NCBI GenBank assembly: GCA_037176705.1
Contig: CM073886.1
Span: 2,914,001 to 2,978,000, forward strand
Reading direction: 5' to 3'
DNA length: 64,000 bases
Source of the DNA: Molossus alvarezi
Lineage: Eukaryota; Chordata; Mammalia; Chiroptera; Molossidae
Below, in pieces: positions 33,905-45,639 of the stretch (position 1 is the stretch's first letter; every line of letters begins with the position of its first letter). The notes below the pieces were generated by a model. The model made no database searches. It saw only the letters and a list, made by a program, of their open reading frames with translations, and had not been told where the DNA came from. Position numbers and translations under genes: made by a program.

Positions 33905-34180
33905 TAAGGTATATGTATACATACACATACAGATAGTTATAGATACAGACATAGGTGTCATTATAGATGTGAATATCAATACAGTAAGACACAGTTAGAG
34001 ATATATTGATATCAATATAGTTATAAATACAAATATAGGTATGGATATAGATATAGATATAGATATAGATATAGATATGATGTAGTTATAGATATAAATA
34101 GTGATAGTAGATATTGGCATAATTATAAATATAGAAATTGATAGTTATAAAGACAGATAGACATGTAAGTATAGATATCT
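33905..34180 (+). repeat. (GATATA)n-type imperfect microsatellite
   Basis: Runs of ATAGAT, GATATA and ATATAG units; the most regular core is 34036-34080. Confidence 0.85.
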
Positions 34181-34197
34181 CTGACTTTTAGTCTTTT

Positions 34198-34420
34198 TTT
34201 ATATTTTTTTCTTTATTGATTTTAGAGAGAGAAAAGGAGAGAGAGAGAGAGAGAGAGAGAAACATCGACAAGAGAGAACATCGATTGGCCGCCTCCTACA
34301 TGCCCCCCTCCCCTTGAGGATTTGGCCCACAACCTGGGCATGTGCCCTGACTGGGAATCAAACCACTGACCCCCCTGGTGCATGGGTCGAGGCTCAACCA
34401 CTGAGCCACACCAGCCCGGC
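34198..34420 (-). mobile_element. Ves-type SINE, reverse orientation
   Basis: T-rich end, (GA)n stretch, then GGCTCAACCACTGAGCCACA and CCAGCCCGGC. Diverged duplication CTGACTTTTAGTCTTTT (34181-34197) / CTGACTCCTACTCTTTT (34420-34436). Confidence 0.88.
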
Positions 34421-34744
34421 TGACTCCTACTCTTTTAACACACTGTGAGATTAGGTTCTTAACTTACTAATGCAGAAGCTGGATGCTGCGTTGTCCGTGT
34501 TCAGGAATGTATCCCTGTTCCTTCTCATTAGACACTAATTCCAAAGGTCAAGCAGCCATTTTTTGAAGCCTAATTATTCAGTGAGAGTTTCCCCAGAGAG
34601 AGTGTTTATTGACAGAAGCTCCACATCAGGACCCTCATCCGTGGGAGTCCGGGCTACATGCTTTGTAGAGGACGTCACTCATTCACACCACAACTCCAGG
34701 GCACAGGCACCGCGTGTTTCAGAGAGAGGTTAAGAAATTGCCCC

Positions 34745-35404
34745 AAAATGCAGACTGGTGCAGCCGCTATGGAAAACAATATGGTGTCACCTCAAAAAAT
34801 TAAAAATTGAACTTCCATTTGACCCAGTGATCCCACTGCTGGGAATATACCCTAAGAAGCCTGAAACACCAATCAGGAAGAATATATGTACCCCCATGTT
34901 CATAGCAGCACTATTTACAATAGCTAAGATCTGGAAACAGCCCAAGTGTCCATCAGTAGATGAGTGGATAAAAAAGCTGTGGTACATATTCACAATGGAG
35001 TACTATGCAGCGGTAAGAAAGAAAGATCTCTTATCCTTTGAGACGACATGGAGGGACCTGGAAAGTATTATCCTAAGTGAAAGAAGCCAAGCAGAAAAAG
35101 ACAAATACCACATGATCTCACTTATATACGGAATATAATGAACATAACAGTCTGAGGAGTACAGTAGACCCAGACACATGGAAGTAGGGCACAGACTGAC
35201 ATCCCTCAGAAGAGGGGATGGGGGATGGGGGGGTGGGAAGAGATAAACCACAGAACTTATATGCATGTATGCATGACCAATGGACATGGACAACTAAGCC
35301 GGGGACAGGGGGGAGGGGGGGTGGGGTGGGAGGTGCCAATGGGGTAAAAAGGTAAAATATCTGTAACAAAAAAATAAATTAAAAAAAATTTCATAAAAAA
35401 AAAA
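34745..35404 (+). mobile_element. 5'-truncated LINE-1 (3' 0.65 kb)
   Basis: Matches the ORF2 C-terminal end and 3' UTR of the full-length copy at 24763-25420, including [18 protein letters not shown] and [15 protein letters not shown], then a G-rich 3' UTR and an A-tail. Perfect 13-bp duplication AAGAAATTGCCCC at 34732-34744 and 35405-35417. The perfect duplication and well-kept frame suggest a younger insertion than the full-length copy. Confidence 0.95.
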
Positions 35405-35589
35405 AAGAAATTGCCCCGAGCTGTGGGGTGACAGCGGGGGGCTGGAATGTGCACCTGTGCTGTTCGACTCCTAGGGCAGGCTCTCAGCGGGGTGCCTGTG
35501 ATGCTTGGTCCCCCGTGTGATGAGGATTAAATCAGAATTTAAATGCACTGCAGTCTAAGACAATGCCCAAGCGACCTCTTCTCCATCTG

Positions 35590-35925
35590 GTTAAGAGAAG
35601 GCTGTCGGTCGCTGGGTCTGCCATAATAAGGCGCCACAGGCTGCGCTCGCACATCGAAATCTGCTGCTCACCGTTCAGGAGGCAAGAAGCCTGCGACCAG
35701 GCGTCGGTGGGGTGGTCTCCTGGGCTGAGCTCCTCGGCTTTCGGACGGCCCTCCCTCCGTGTGTCTGTGTCCTGATCTCCTCTTCTAAGGACACCGGTCC
35801 ATCTAATGGCCTCGTTTTAACTGTATTGTCTTTAAAGATTCTTCCTCCAGTCTCATTCTGAGGTACTGGGGGTTAGGATGTGAACATACTGGTTTTGAGG
35901 GGATGCAATTCAGCCCATAATAAAG
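35590..35925. repeat. Interspersed repeat related to 3055-3395
   Basis: Shares order and phrases (TCTGCCATAATAAGGCGCCA, TGTGTCTGTGTCCTGATCTC, GGGGGTTAGGATGTGAACAT, GGGGATGCAATTCAGCCC) with a common mammalian repeat. Family not assigned. Confidence 0.5.
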
Positions 35926-35929
35926 GATT

Positions 35930-37830
35930 AATTAATGTCCTTGTTATTTCTCTTCCTTTGTTTCGCTAAGGGGTTGTTTGAACTGTCCTTGGGCATTTTA
36001 AGGGAGCTTCTGAGGTCACTTATACACCTGTGTATAAAAATAGCAACTGCGCCTGGCACTCCTGTCTGTGGAAGGAGGTGGCGTTGGAGATCACAACGGG
36101 GCAGGTGGGCTTCTAGAACCAGCTCTGCTGCCGCACGCGCCTTGCAGCCTGGAGAAACCCCGTTTCTCTTGGGGTACTGGCCTCGATCAGAGCTTTTAAG
36201 GTCAAGTGTCCAGAGGCTGAACAGGTGCAGTAAGTGGAGAAACAGGGAGATGTGGCAAAGTACGAAGTGTGGGAACCCTGTAAAGCCGGAGAACACCCCC
36301 CTTAAGTGAAGCAGATACTTTTTCTTCCAGAGATAAGGGCAAAAGGAAATCCTCTGAGGCAGCCCCGGGCCCTTCCCAAGGGCGCTCTGACCAAGCGAAG
36401 GGTGCTGCCGCGGACCGACAGGCACTGAGGAGGAAGACGCTACTGCAGTCAGGTGGCCCGAGGACCCATGCTCACAAGCACACTCCAAGGGGTGAACTTT
36501 TCATCTCTTTTCTGCCAACAGGGACCCAATTAGCTGTGTTTTTCCTACAAGGAACGGGTACAGGGTTCTGGGGGCAGCATCAATATTAATTGAGGTTAGG
36601 TTACTAGGGGTCCAGACGACCTGAAAGTAAACGGAGTCAGGTTCTAGGGCTCTGTTCTGTGGGTGTCTGGTCACAGTGCCGGCTGGTGCCGAGCCGGAGG
36701 CGAGCCGCCTGCTGTGACAGCGTCTGACTCTGGGCTGCTGGCGAGCGGCTGTCCCTCAGCCAGCGTCTGCATGGAAAGGTCATTCTAGCTTAAGCGATGT
36801 TCACACTCACACTTCAAGAAAGACCAACAAAAGAGGGTTTGCTCCCATTTTAGGGGCATTTGTTGGGATCGGGTGTGGCGAAGGTCTGGTGGGTCAACGC
36901 CAATGGCTTGGTGACAGCTGCCGGAACGCTGTCCCGGGGAAGACCTGAGGCCAGACCCCAGTCCAGTGCGGCAGGTGCTGTGACATAGTTTCATCTGACC
37001 TGAGTGCGGTGGTGGATGTTTGTCACTATCCTCATAGTCCCAAGTGACAGGCAGGAAAACTTGTTGGCTCACAGAATCCAGGACGGGATATTCACAAGAG
37101 AGGGGTGGAGATGCAGATGGGCCTCAGAACAATATGAACCAGCCACTGGGACGTCCCCGAGATCCTCCCTGCCCCTCGGTCCACGTCTCTGCACGTGGTT
37201 TTCTTCTCTCATGCAGGGCGGTTATCTCCACCTGCCAGGACCAGCACCCTGACCGCTCCTGACTGCGCTCCGTGGCTGCCACTCTTCGGTGACTGCCACT
37301 CTTCGGTGACATGCACACGCCATGTTTAGGAGAGGAATCATGAGTAGCCCAGTATGGATTAAAAGATTATAGGGAATGACTGCTCAACCCTGGACCAATC
37401 AACTTTGGACAGGGCCTGGAATCATCTAAAACTAGAACAGCTTCATGAGAACTACCCCGTTGAGCTCAGCAGGAAGAGAGGTCTCCAGAGCAAGGCTAGC
37501 ATGGAGTGCAGGACTTTCAAATGGTGGGTTTCCAACACAAAGGGGCGGCCACATGGCTGCCAACCTGAGCTTAAATCCCAGGGGTGGAAGAGCAGGAGAA
37601 GGCCCTCAGGAATGTATCCCAACCTCATCTAGTAGCTACAGTCCCTCCCCATAATTCTCTGCCTTGTGGTTCCTAAGATGGGAAGAGAAATCCTACATCC
37701 TAAGTCAATAAATTCTATCTTCCAAATTCTGGTCAGCTGAAACAAAACTCTAGCCAGTAACCAGAAATGTGCCTTCATCTTGCGGAGGAAAGTCCTGCTC
37801 CATGACCAACCTATTAGCCATCTCTTTCCA
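35930..37830. other. Intergenic or ACSM1 upstream DNA, nothing recognised
   Basis: Upstream of the ACSM1 exon. A non-coding 5' exon or promoter could lie here but no signal is convincing. 37277-37309 holds a short tandem duplication (GACTGCCACTCTTCGGTGAC-like). Confidence 0.4.
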
Positions 37831-37882
37831 AGACAGGTGGTGACCAGAGAAGTCTGTGCCGCTTCCTGAGGACTGCTCCGCC

Positions 37883-38074
37883 ATGCAGGGGCTGACGAGG
37901 TTCCGGGTCCTTTGGGGCGTCCACAAGTCCTTCCACGGCTTCCATCCTGCCCCTCAGCACTTGTACTACCAGTCTTTGTCAGCACCTGGAACCCCAAGAT
38001 GGAATGACCATGATACGCCTGAGGAATTTAACTTTGCAAGTGATGTAATAGACTACTGGACTCAAATAGAGAAG
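37883..38074 (+). CDS. ACSM1: Isolated first coding exon of ACSM1
   Basis: Open from ATG at 37883 to a consensus donor GTGAGG at 38075, exactly 64 codons. Translation starts [19 protein letters not shown] and ends [15 protein letters not shown]. It closely follows the N terminus of mammalian ACSM1 (butyryl-CoA synthetase: [33 protein letters not shown] as remembered), not that of ACSM2. The N terminus is basic and aromatic, as expected of a mitochondrial presequence. A plausible acceptor (AAGACAG, to 37836) precedes a short 5' UTR. The next ACSM1 exons were searched for by eye to 56 kb and not found, and PGAP6 starts at 57.2 kb. The exon itself is undamaged. Whether a working ACSM1 still uses it cannot be seen here. 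Confidence 0.85.
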
Positions 38075-39419
38075 GTGAGGAGGCACCTGTGATGGGGGGA
38101 GGGGGGGGAACAACAGGCGTGGCCTCCCTGCTCATCCTGCTCCGAGCAGGCTGAGGGCACAGAACCGATACAGCTTCTGCCTCAGCTGACCAGCGCTGTG
38201 GTACTGTTTGGGGGTTCAATTCTCAGCCTGGCCACTTTTGCACTTCTCTTACCCTCCGTGGTTTTATCTGTGAAACAGGGATTATCCCATTTAAGAAACA
38301 AGACAGCAGATAAAATATCTGGTGCACAGTCAGATAATTGTGACCAAATGCAAAGTTCTAATCAACAAGGTCAGCCAGTTGATGTTAGTCTGCATTCTGA
38401 CCTTCAGCCAATGAGCCTGTGAGTCTAACTGGAATTTATCTCACCAGACTTGGGCTTTACTTCAGGCTACACTCAGAGGGAAGGGGCATCTGCTTGTGTC
38501 TGACACAGAGCTAAGGCATGTCATCAAACTTCCTGTGAGGATGGCAAGTCCAGCTGGAGTCCCGCATCAACCACCTGCTTGGGTGTGGCATCGGGGTACG
38601 CCCAGAGAAGCCATTTCCTGTAGCCTCTAGAGTTACATGTCTCTTCAGAAAAAAACCAAGTGTTTGGTTTGTTGTTTCCTAAGAAACAGACCAAAAGAGG
38701 TGCAGGAGTAGTGATACCACCAGGGGTTGGGGCAGACAGGGTGGTGTTCCAGCTACTAAGTCCCAGCTGATGACGTTCGCAGTGTAAAGTTACCCGACAT
38801 GGTCTTTGCACGAAGAGAGAATTCGCCTGTGATGGAGTCAGAGCACGGATGGAGTGTTTAGGTTTCCCAAGAACATGCATTCATATGTTAGTATTCAAGG
38901 CCCATATGCCTTTCATGGGGCTTCCTCCTACCTCTTTCTTCTTCCTTTCTCTGAATTTCATAATAACTGCAAGGAAAATAAAGCCTTTGGTTATGAAGAG
39001 CATTTTTTTATATGCTATGCCATATCAAGCACTTTGCATTTAACAGTCTGATTAGATAGGTACTTTTATCATGTCTATTTTCCAGATGAGAAAATGGAGG
39101 TTCCGAGAGTTCTAAGTAACCTACAGAAATCACATACCTATTAAGCAAAGGAGAGAATTGGGTCCAACCTGTCTAATTCTAAACTCCATTATTCAACCTG
39201 GTCTCATGGTCTGATGATGCCAAACATCTCTTCCTTCAGACTGTAAACTGACTTTCATCACTGCCCAGGCCACAAATCTGATGAAGACCTCTTGGACCAC
39301 AAGGTGGGCTGGAGAGGAAGGAGGTAGAAGAAGACATGAGCCATCACTTTTTCTACATTTATCTTTATAAAATTCCTATTGGTTAGTTCACATATCAACC
39401 CATGGACATAACCACCAAG
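38075..39419. other. Gene-free DNA right of the ACSM1 exon
   Basis: Short MIR-like stretch around 39000-39200 (CAAGCACTTTGCATTTAACA, CAGATGAGAAAATGGAGG). No further ACSM1 exon recognised. Confidence 0.5.
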
Positions 39420-40785
39420 TAAATAGTATTCCCCCTGACTCTCCGACTTTCCTCACAGCATGGCCTCCAAACCCAAGTCTTTGCGGCCACCTCAAATGAA
39501 GAGACTGAGACTGGCCCCTGCCCCCAAGCCAGAGGAGAAGTCAACCCCTTGGGAATTGTTAAAGAGAGAAAGAGAATAGCAAGAAGCAATTGAACATATT
39601 GATGAAGTGCAAAATAAATAGACAAACTTAATGAACAAGCCAGTGAGGCGATTTTGAAAGTAGAACAGAAACTCTGCCAACCATTTTTCAGAAGAGGTCA
39701 GAACTGATCGCCAAAATCTCAAATTTCTGGTTCACAACATCTGTCAGCCATCCACAGAGTCTGCACTGCTGGGGATGACGATGAAGAGATGTTGCATTAT
39801 TTGACAAAAGTTGAAGTGAGAGAATTTGAAGATATTAAATCAGGTTATAGAATAGATTTTTATTTTGGTGAACATCCTTACTTCGAAAATAAAGTTCTCT
39901 CCAAAGAATTTCATCAGAATGTGAGGGGTGATCCATCTGCAAAGTCCACTGATATCAAATGGAAATCTGGAAAGGATTTGATGAAACATTCAAGTCAGAC
40001 ACAGACTAAAGCCAGCAGGAAGAGACAGCATGAGGAGCCAGAGAGCTTCTTTGCCTGGTTTACTGACCATGCAGAGGAGTTAGGAGAAGCCATCAGAGAC
40101 GTCATTTGGCCAAATCCATTGCAGTACTACTTGGTTCCTGAAATGGCTGATGAAGAGGGGGAAGGAGAGGAAGATGATGATGACGAAGAGGAAGGGTTGG
40201 AAGATATTGATGAAGAAGGGGATGAGGATGAAGGTGAAGAAGATGAAGAGGATGATGAGGAGAGGAAGGAGAGGGAGATGGAGGAGCAGATGACTAATGG
40301 AACACTGATGGATTCCAACCTTTTTAATTTGATCCAGTCCCTGGGAGCGAGTTGCAGGCTCCTCTTTTTTCTCCCCTCTTGTGCTCAGTCGCCCTGTTTT
40401 TGAGGTCTCTTGTCTCTCCTTTACACCGTGGTTCTTACCTTATTTGGAGGGATGTACCTTGAGCAGAATACAATGGGAAAGAATCTCTGCCCCTTTCTGT
40501 TCCAAATTGATTTTTATCCCTTCCCGTCTCAAGAAAACTTCATGGAATCAACACTACCGTGCTCTGTGGGGAAAGAGAAACCCTTCTGCTCCCTTAGCGC
40601 TGCTGGAAGCTGGAGGCTGCTGGGCCCTGAGTGGCAGTGCACAGAGTCCTAGCTCTTCTCTCTCTGGATATTGAGCTCCGAGATAACATTGTGTCTACGT
40701 GAATGTGGACAGTTAGCACTTACCAACATGTATCTGACGACTTTCTCTTGTTTAAAAACAGAAAAAAATTTTAAAGGGGGGCAAT

Positions 40786-41912
40786 TTGTTGAGTTGTATG
40801 AGTACTCTATATAAAGAACCCAATTAAAAAAAGGGCGGAGGCCCTGGCCAGTTTGGCTCGGCAGTTAGAGCGTCAGCCTGCGGTCCACGTTTGGTTCCTG
40901 CTGGGGGCACGTGCCTCGGTTGCAGTTTGTCCCCGGCCCTGGTTGGGTCGAGCGGATGGCAGCCACTCGATGTGTCCCTTTCACATCGATGTTTCTCTTT
41001 CTCTCTCCCTCCCGCTCTATCTGAACAAAATATCAAAAAATGTTCTCGGGTGAGAATAAAAAAATAAAAAAAAATGGGCAGAGGACCTAAATAGACACCT
41101 CTGCAAACAGGACATACAAATGGCCAAGAGACATATGAAAAATACTCAACATCACTAATCATCAGAGGGATACAAATTAAAACAACAATGAGGTATCACC
41201 TCACACCTGTCAGAATGGCCGCCATCAACAAATCATCAAACAACAAGTGCTGGTGAGGGTGTGGAGAAAAGGGGACTCTAGTACACTGCTGGTGGGAATG
41301 AGACTGGTGCAGCCACTATGGAAAACACTATGGTGTTTCCTCAAAAAATTAAAAATTGAACTGCCATTTGATCCAGTAACCCCACTTCTAGGAATATACC
41401 CTAAGAAGCCTGAAACACCAATCAGAAAGAATATATGTACCCCTATGTTCATAGCAGCACTATTTACAATAGCTAAGATCTGGAAACAGCCCAAGTGTCC
41501 ATCAGATGAGTGGATAAAAAAGCTGTGGTACATGTACACAATGGAGTACTATGCAGGGGTAAGAAAGATCTCTTATCCTTTGAGACGACATGGAGGGACC
41601 TGAAGAGTATTATCCCTAAGCCAAACAAGCCAATTAGGGAAAGACAAATATCACATGACCTCACTTATTTGTGGAATATAATGAACAAAACCAGATGAGG
41701 AACAAAATAGACCCAGAGACATGGAAGTGGGGTGCAGGCTGACAAACCTCAGAAGAGGTGGGTGTGGGGGGAGGGAAGAGATAGACCACAGAACTTTTAC
41801 ACGTGTGCATTACCAATGGACATGGACAGCAGTGCTGGGGTGGGGGGTCAACAGTGGAAGGAGGGTGTCAATGGGGGATAAAAAGAGAAACATCTGTACA
41901 AAAATAAATTTT
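40786..41912 (+). mobile_element. 5'-inverted LINE-1 fragment inside the SET pseudogene 3' UTR
   Basis: Forward L1 3' sequence from about 40813 to 41912 (ORF2 C-terminal end, 3' UTR, short A-rich end). The first 26 bp (40787-40812) are L1 sequence in reverse complement: TGTTGAGTTGTATGAGTACT is the reverse complement of L1 bases present at 24482-24501. SET 3' UTR bases flank it: TTTTAAAGGGGGGCAATTT on the left and TTTTAAAAAGGGGAGCGATTT on the right, an imperfect duplication. Confidence 0.85.
40841..41067 (+). mobile_element. Ves-type SINE inserted into the LINE-1 fragment
   Basis: Complete SINE from GCCCTGGCCAGTTTGGCTCG to TGTTCTCGGGTGAGAATAAA. L1 sequence AAAAAAAGGGCGGAG (40826-40840) repeats as AAAAAAATGGGCAGAG at 41068-41083. 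Confidence 0.9.
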
Positions 41913-42294
41913 TAAAAAGGGGAGCGATTTATAGGTCAGCAAAGAGTGGCTTGAGATGTGTGGGTGGATTACGGGGGCATTTTGACAACAAGGCTTCTCC
42001 TTTGGCATGTTTAATTGTGATGTTTAAGGGACACCCTTGCAGTTTAAGATGACACTTAAAATAAAATTCTCTCCTAATGATGTCTCAAGCCCTGCCACTT
42101 GCTGGGAGAATCGGCAGAACCTGTTGGTCTTACTCAGAATTGACTTGTCTCTATTGTAATTTTGTTCCTGTTTATTTTTAAATTGTTTCACTGGAAATAA
42201 AAGATGGTGCTCAGTTTTAAATGTTAAAAGTGTACAAGTTGCTTTGTTATAATAAAATTAAATGTGTACCCACAATGAATAAATAGCATTCCCC

Positions 42295-42764
42295 ATGGAA
42301 TGCCCGTCTTTGTTGGGTTTTATGTCACCATTGTTATTACTGCAGTTCCTCTATGTATCCCATAATTCATTCTCACAACACTTCTGATCTGTCTGTGTCC
42401 ATTTTTCCAGTTGTCTTAACCATGATCAGTGTCTCTCTAGTGATGTGTGGTTTGATACCTAGAAGCTTCTCAATAAACATTTGTGAAATCAATTAATTTT
42501 GAAACCTGCCGTACAATCCACAGGTCTTGGTGCTGCTCCTAGTGCACTCGCCAGGGGGCGCACCACTGCAGTCCACTCTGCTCCCTGAACCTCCCCTGCA
42601 ACCCAACAGTCACCGCCCCCAAGCTGATCCAGGACCTAATCCGCAACACAACCAAAGCCATAGCAGGGGTGACAGAATTTATTGTGATTCACATTTCAAC
42701 ACGTCTTTCTTGTAAAGTGTAAATTAGAAATCCAACATTTTTATGTGCCATCTTCTGATTCTGT

Positions 42765-42765
<1 letters not shown>
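42295..42765. other. Gene-free DNA, nothing recognised
   Basis: No exon or named repeat. Confidence 0.45.

Positions 42766-42808
<43 letters not shown>
42766..42808 (+). repeat. (GT)n microsatellite
   Basis: About twenty GT dinucleotides with one early TATG interruption. Confidence 0.9.
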
Positions 42809-42809
<1 letters not shown>

Positions 42810-44296
42810 GGCAAAGAATTCATTATAAAACAAAAGAAAGTGCCTTGTAAGCCAGACAGCATAGATCCAGAGGTGGAATACAGTCACCCATTCAGGCCAC
42901 CAATTTATAAATCCCGACTGTTCTTGGCGATTAAACTCTACGTTACTCTAGGCTCCTAGGATATTAAGCACAATTCCAATTGGTTCCTGGAGCAGCCTTC
43001 CAAATCTACTCATGAGAGGTCACATTCACGTCCAAATGCATTCATTCTGTCCCTGCGATGCTGCTCCATCCATTCAGCTAAGACCTGGCAAGCCCCTAAC
43101 ATGTGCCAAGCAGTATTCCAGATAACAGAATGAGACAGGTATGACCCAAGTCTTCAGCCTTCCTCCGGAGACAGTGACTCTCCCTCTTCACGCCGTGGGA
43201 GACAAGAGCACAGCAACTGTAACAGGAACTCCTGTTTGTCTCGGCTAAAACCCCGACAGGAGTGAATTCTTCCTACCAAACTTTGATGCATCTGAATAGT
43301 AAACACATTGCTCCATAAATATTGTCAAATATGTGTTCACTACAAATCTTAAAAACAACAGCTGAATCCTATTTTCCCACAATGTCTGGCTTTGTCCCAT
43401 CATGTTTGCCCAGAGAAATTAATGTATGTACTGTCAAACATTCCAATTCCTTAGTATCCAATCATCATTATTGCCTGGATTTCTTTGAGCCTGTAGGTCT
43501 GTGTTTTGTGGATCTTAAATTTAATTATATAATTTTACATAACTAATTAGTAACAGTCCTAGAACCTGCATAATTTAAAAGGGTCCTTGTGTTCCTCTGA
43601 AACCATTCACCTTTGTCCCAGTGTCCCATAGAGGAGTCCTCCTTAGACCCCACAAAGCCTACGTATCTTTGATAATTCTAATACGCACGTAGTATCGCTG
43701 ACACTGGAATGTGAGCCTGTGCGGACGTGGGATTTTTACTGTTTTGGTATCTGTTGTATCCCCAGTGTGCAGAACACGTCTGGCACACCAGCTACCTGTT
43801 GGGTGAATCTGAATGCGTGTTGCAGCCTGGACAACAGCCAGCACGCGGGAATGCCAGCGCCGGTCTGGCATGGCTGCGTTTTGATAACGAACTGCTTCCT
43901 TGCTCGTGGATGCGCTGTACCAGGCACCTGGGAATAGGGGGCTTTGGCACAGGCAGGCCTCATGCAGAGACGACAAGCATCGGATTTGGGGCTTCTTTTG
44001 TAAAATCACATCTCCAAATACTAAATATTCATTCCTGCGTGGCAGCAATCAGCAGAGCTGCGTGGCTGCTGCTGCTGCTTTGGAAGGTGCATCCCCTCCA
44101 GTCTGCCCCACAGGGACCCACAAGCTTCTCTCATTTATGTCACTTGCCTGACCCCTGTAGGCTCTGAGTTTGCAACCTCCACTGCAAACACAAAACTACC
44201 CCAACTTACCTAAATATCAATGACATAATACATACGATTGCCTAATTAAACATAATGCAAAGAGTTTTAGCTTCCAATCTTTAGAGTAATCTTCTT
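42809..44296. other. Gene-free DNA, nothing recognised
   Basis: A reading frame of about 129 codons on the minus strand and overlapping ones on the plus strand at 43660-44170 have no recognised homology and no splice context. Confidence 0.45.
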
Positions 44297-44308
44297 TGAT
44301 ACATTCTT

Positions 44309-44537
44309 CTTTTTAAATCCTCACCCGAGGATATTTTTCCACTTTTTTCACAGTGTAGGAGAGAGAGAGGGAGAAACATCCATGTGAGAGAGACACATCG
44401 ATTGGTTGCCTCCCTTACGAGGCCGACCAGGGCCAGGGACAGAACCGCAACTGAGGTACGTGACCTTGACCTGAATCAAACCCACAACTCTTTGTTCTGC
44501 AGGCTGACTCTCAACCGCTGAGCACACCAACCAGGGC
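44309..44537 (-). mobile_element. Ves-type SINE, reverse orientation
   Basis: AATCCTCACCCGAGGATAT to CACACCAACCAGGGC. Perfect 12-bp duplication TGATACATTCTT at 44297-44308 and 44538-44549. Confidence 0.93.
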
Positions 44538-44549
44538 TGATACATTCTT

Positions 44550-45406
44550 TGAAAGCCTGGGTATCAATCCATTGGCTCATTCAAGTGAACTGGTACTCCA
44601 TGACTGCGCCTTCCAGATTGACTTCATACTGATTATTTGGTGACGCTGTGAGGAGTACACCCATTTCTTACCAATGGCAATCTACAAAGAAACAACATGG
44701 CATTTATTATAATATTTAAACACTTGTTTTCTTACTTAAATTACAACCGATCTTATATGTAGCCATACTTAAAATGGTTGGTTTGGCCACAGTCTATACC
44801 AGAACATTTGATCACTGCCGAATTTAGAAAAACAAATTATTTTCTTTATCCAAAGGAATAAAAGCCTGATTTCATCATTAGATTTCATTTATCATTCCTT
44901 ATGTGTATCCCAAAGCTGTTTATTATTTATTCATTCAATAAATATTTACTGAACATTTACTATATGGTAGAAGCTCTTCTAAGTGTTTACACAAAGAATC
45001 AAAAAGTTATCACTATTTCCATTTATCATTGTTTTATGAAGACATAATTGACATATAACTATCACTGTTCTTTTTTAAAAAAATAAGAAGCAGCATTTTT
45101 CATGTCAAACTCTTAACAGACTAGTATGAATACTAGTATTTTTAGATGTTAAAGATTTTAGATATCAAATCTGGGTTTTTATTTGTAGGAAACTTTTAGA
45201 AATGGATTTAATTTCTTTAATTGTTAAAGATTACTAAGACCTCCATTCTGTCAGCTTCTGCAAGTTTGTTTGCTTTTGGTTTGGGGTTTTTTGTTTGTTC
45301 GCTTTTTTGAAATTTGTCCATTTCATTGAAAATGTCAGCTTTGTTGGCATGAAGTTAGTCATAATTTTTGCTTATTGCAATGTCTGTAATAATTGTAATA
45401 ATGTAC
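44550..45406. other. AT-rich gene-free DNA with L2-like fragment
   Basis: TTCATTCAATAAATATTTAC and ACTATATGGTAGAAGCTCTT at about 44925-44990 resemble LINE2. Nothing else recognised. Confidence 0.45.
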
Positions 45407-45583
45407 TTTTTTAAAATCCTCACCCAAGGATGTGTTTTTATTGGTTTTTAGAGAGCAGGAAGGGGGAGAGAGAGACATGGATTCATTGCCCCGCAGGGGA
45501 CAGAACCCGCCACATGGGGGTGTGCCCTGACCAGGGACAGGGAACCAGCCACCTTTGGTGTAGGAGGATGCTCCAGCCAGGGC
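45407..45583 (-). mobile_element. Ves-type SINE, reverse orientation, internally deleted
   Basis: AATCCTCACCCAAGGATGTG start and CTCCAGCCAGGGC end, about 60 bp shorter than other copies. Confidence 0.8.
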
Positions 45584-45639
45584 TGGCAGCTCCCTCTTCC
45601 CAGAGTTTGGACACCATGGCACCTGGCTCTCAGTGTGGC

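Larger units (their letters stand above)
39435..42279 (+). pseudogene. SETP: Processed SET (I2PP2A/TAF-I) pseudogene, split by a LINE-1
   Basis: Intron-free copy of SET, a NAP-family histone chaperone and PP2A inhibitor. Seen: ATG at 39460 in an isoform-1-like start; in-frame TAG at 39577-39579; a one-base deletion near 39604 within the dimerisation helix (QEAIEHIDEVQN then frame change); from 39789 an open stretch of about 200 codons with [38 protein letters not shown] and [14 protein letters not shown], then the acidic tail. A frame change in the tail makes it read past the normal stop. The SET 3' UTR continues to about 42270 but is interrupted at about 40785-41915 by a LINE-1/SINE nest. 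Flanked by TAAATAGTATTCCCC (39420-39434) / TAAATAGCATTCCCC (42280-42294), 14 of 15 identical. A retrocopy, not expected to be functional. Confidence 0.93.

Noticed and set aside
39789..40403. A functional SET-like gene from the 204-codon open stretch
   Set aside because: Upstream in-frame stop and frameshift, frame change in the acidic tail, missing normal stop, transposons in the 3' UTR and no promoter: a processed pseudogene.
43659..44167. Overlapping 129-146-codon reading frames on both strands
   Set aside because: No homology, no splice structure, ordinary chance length for this composition.
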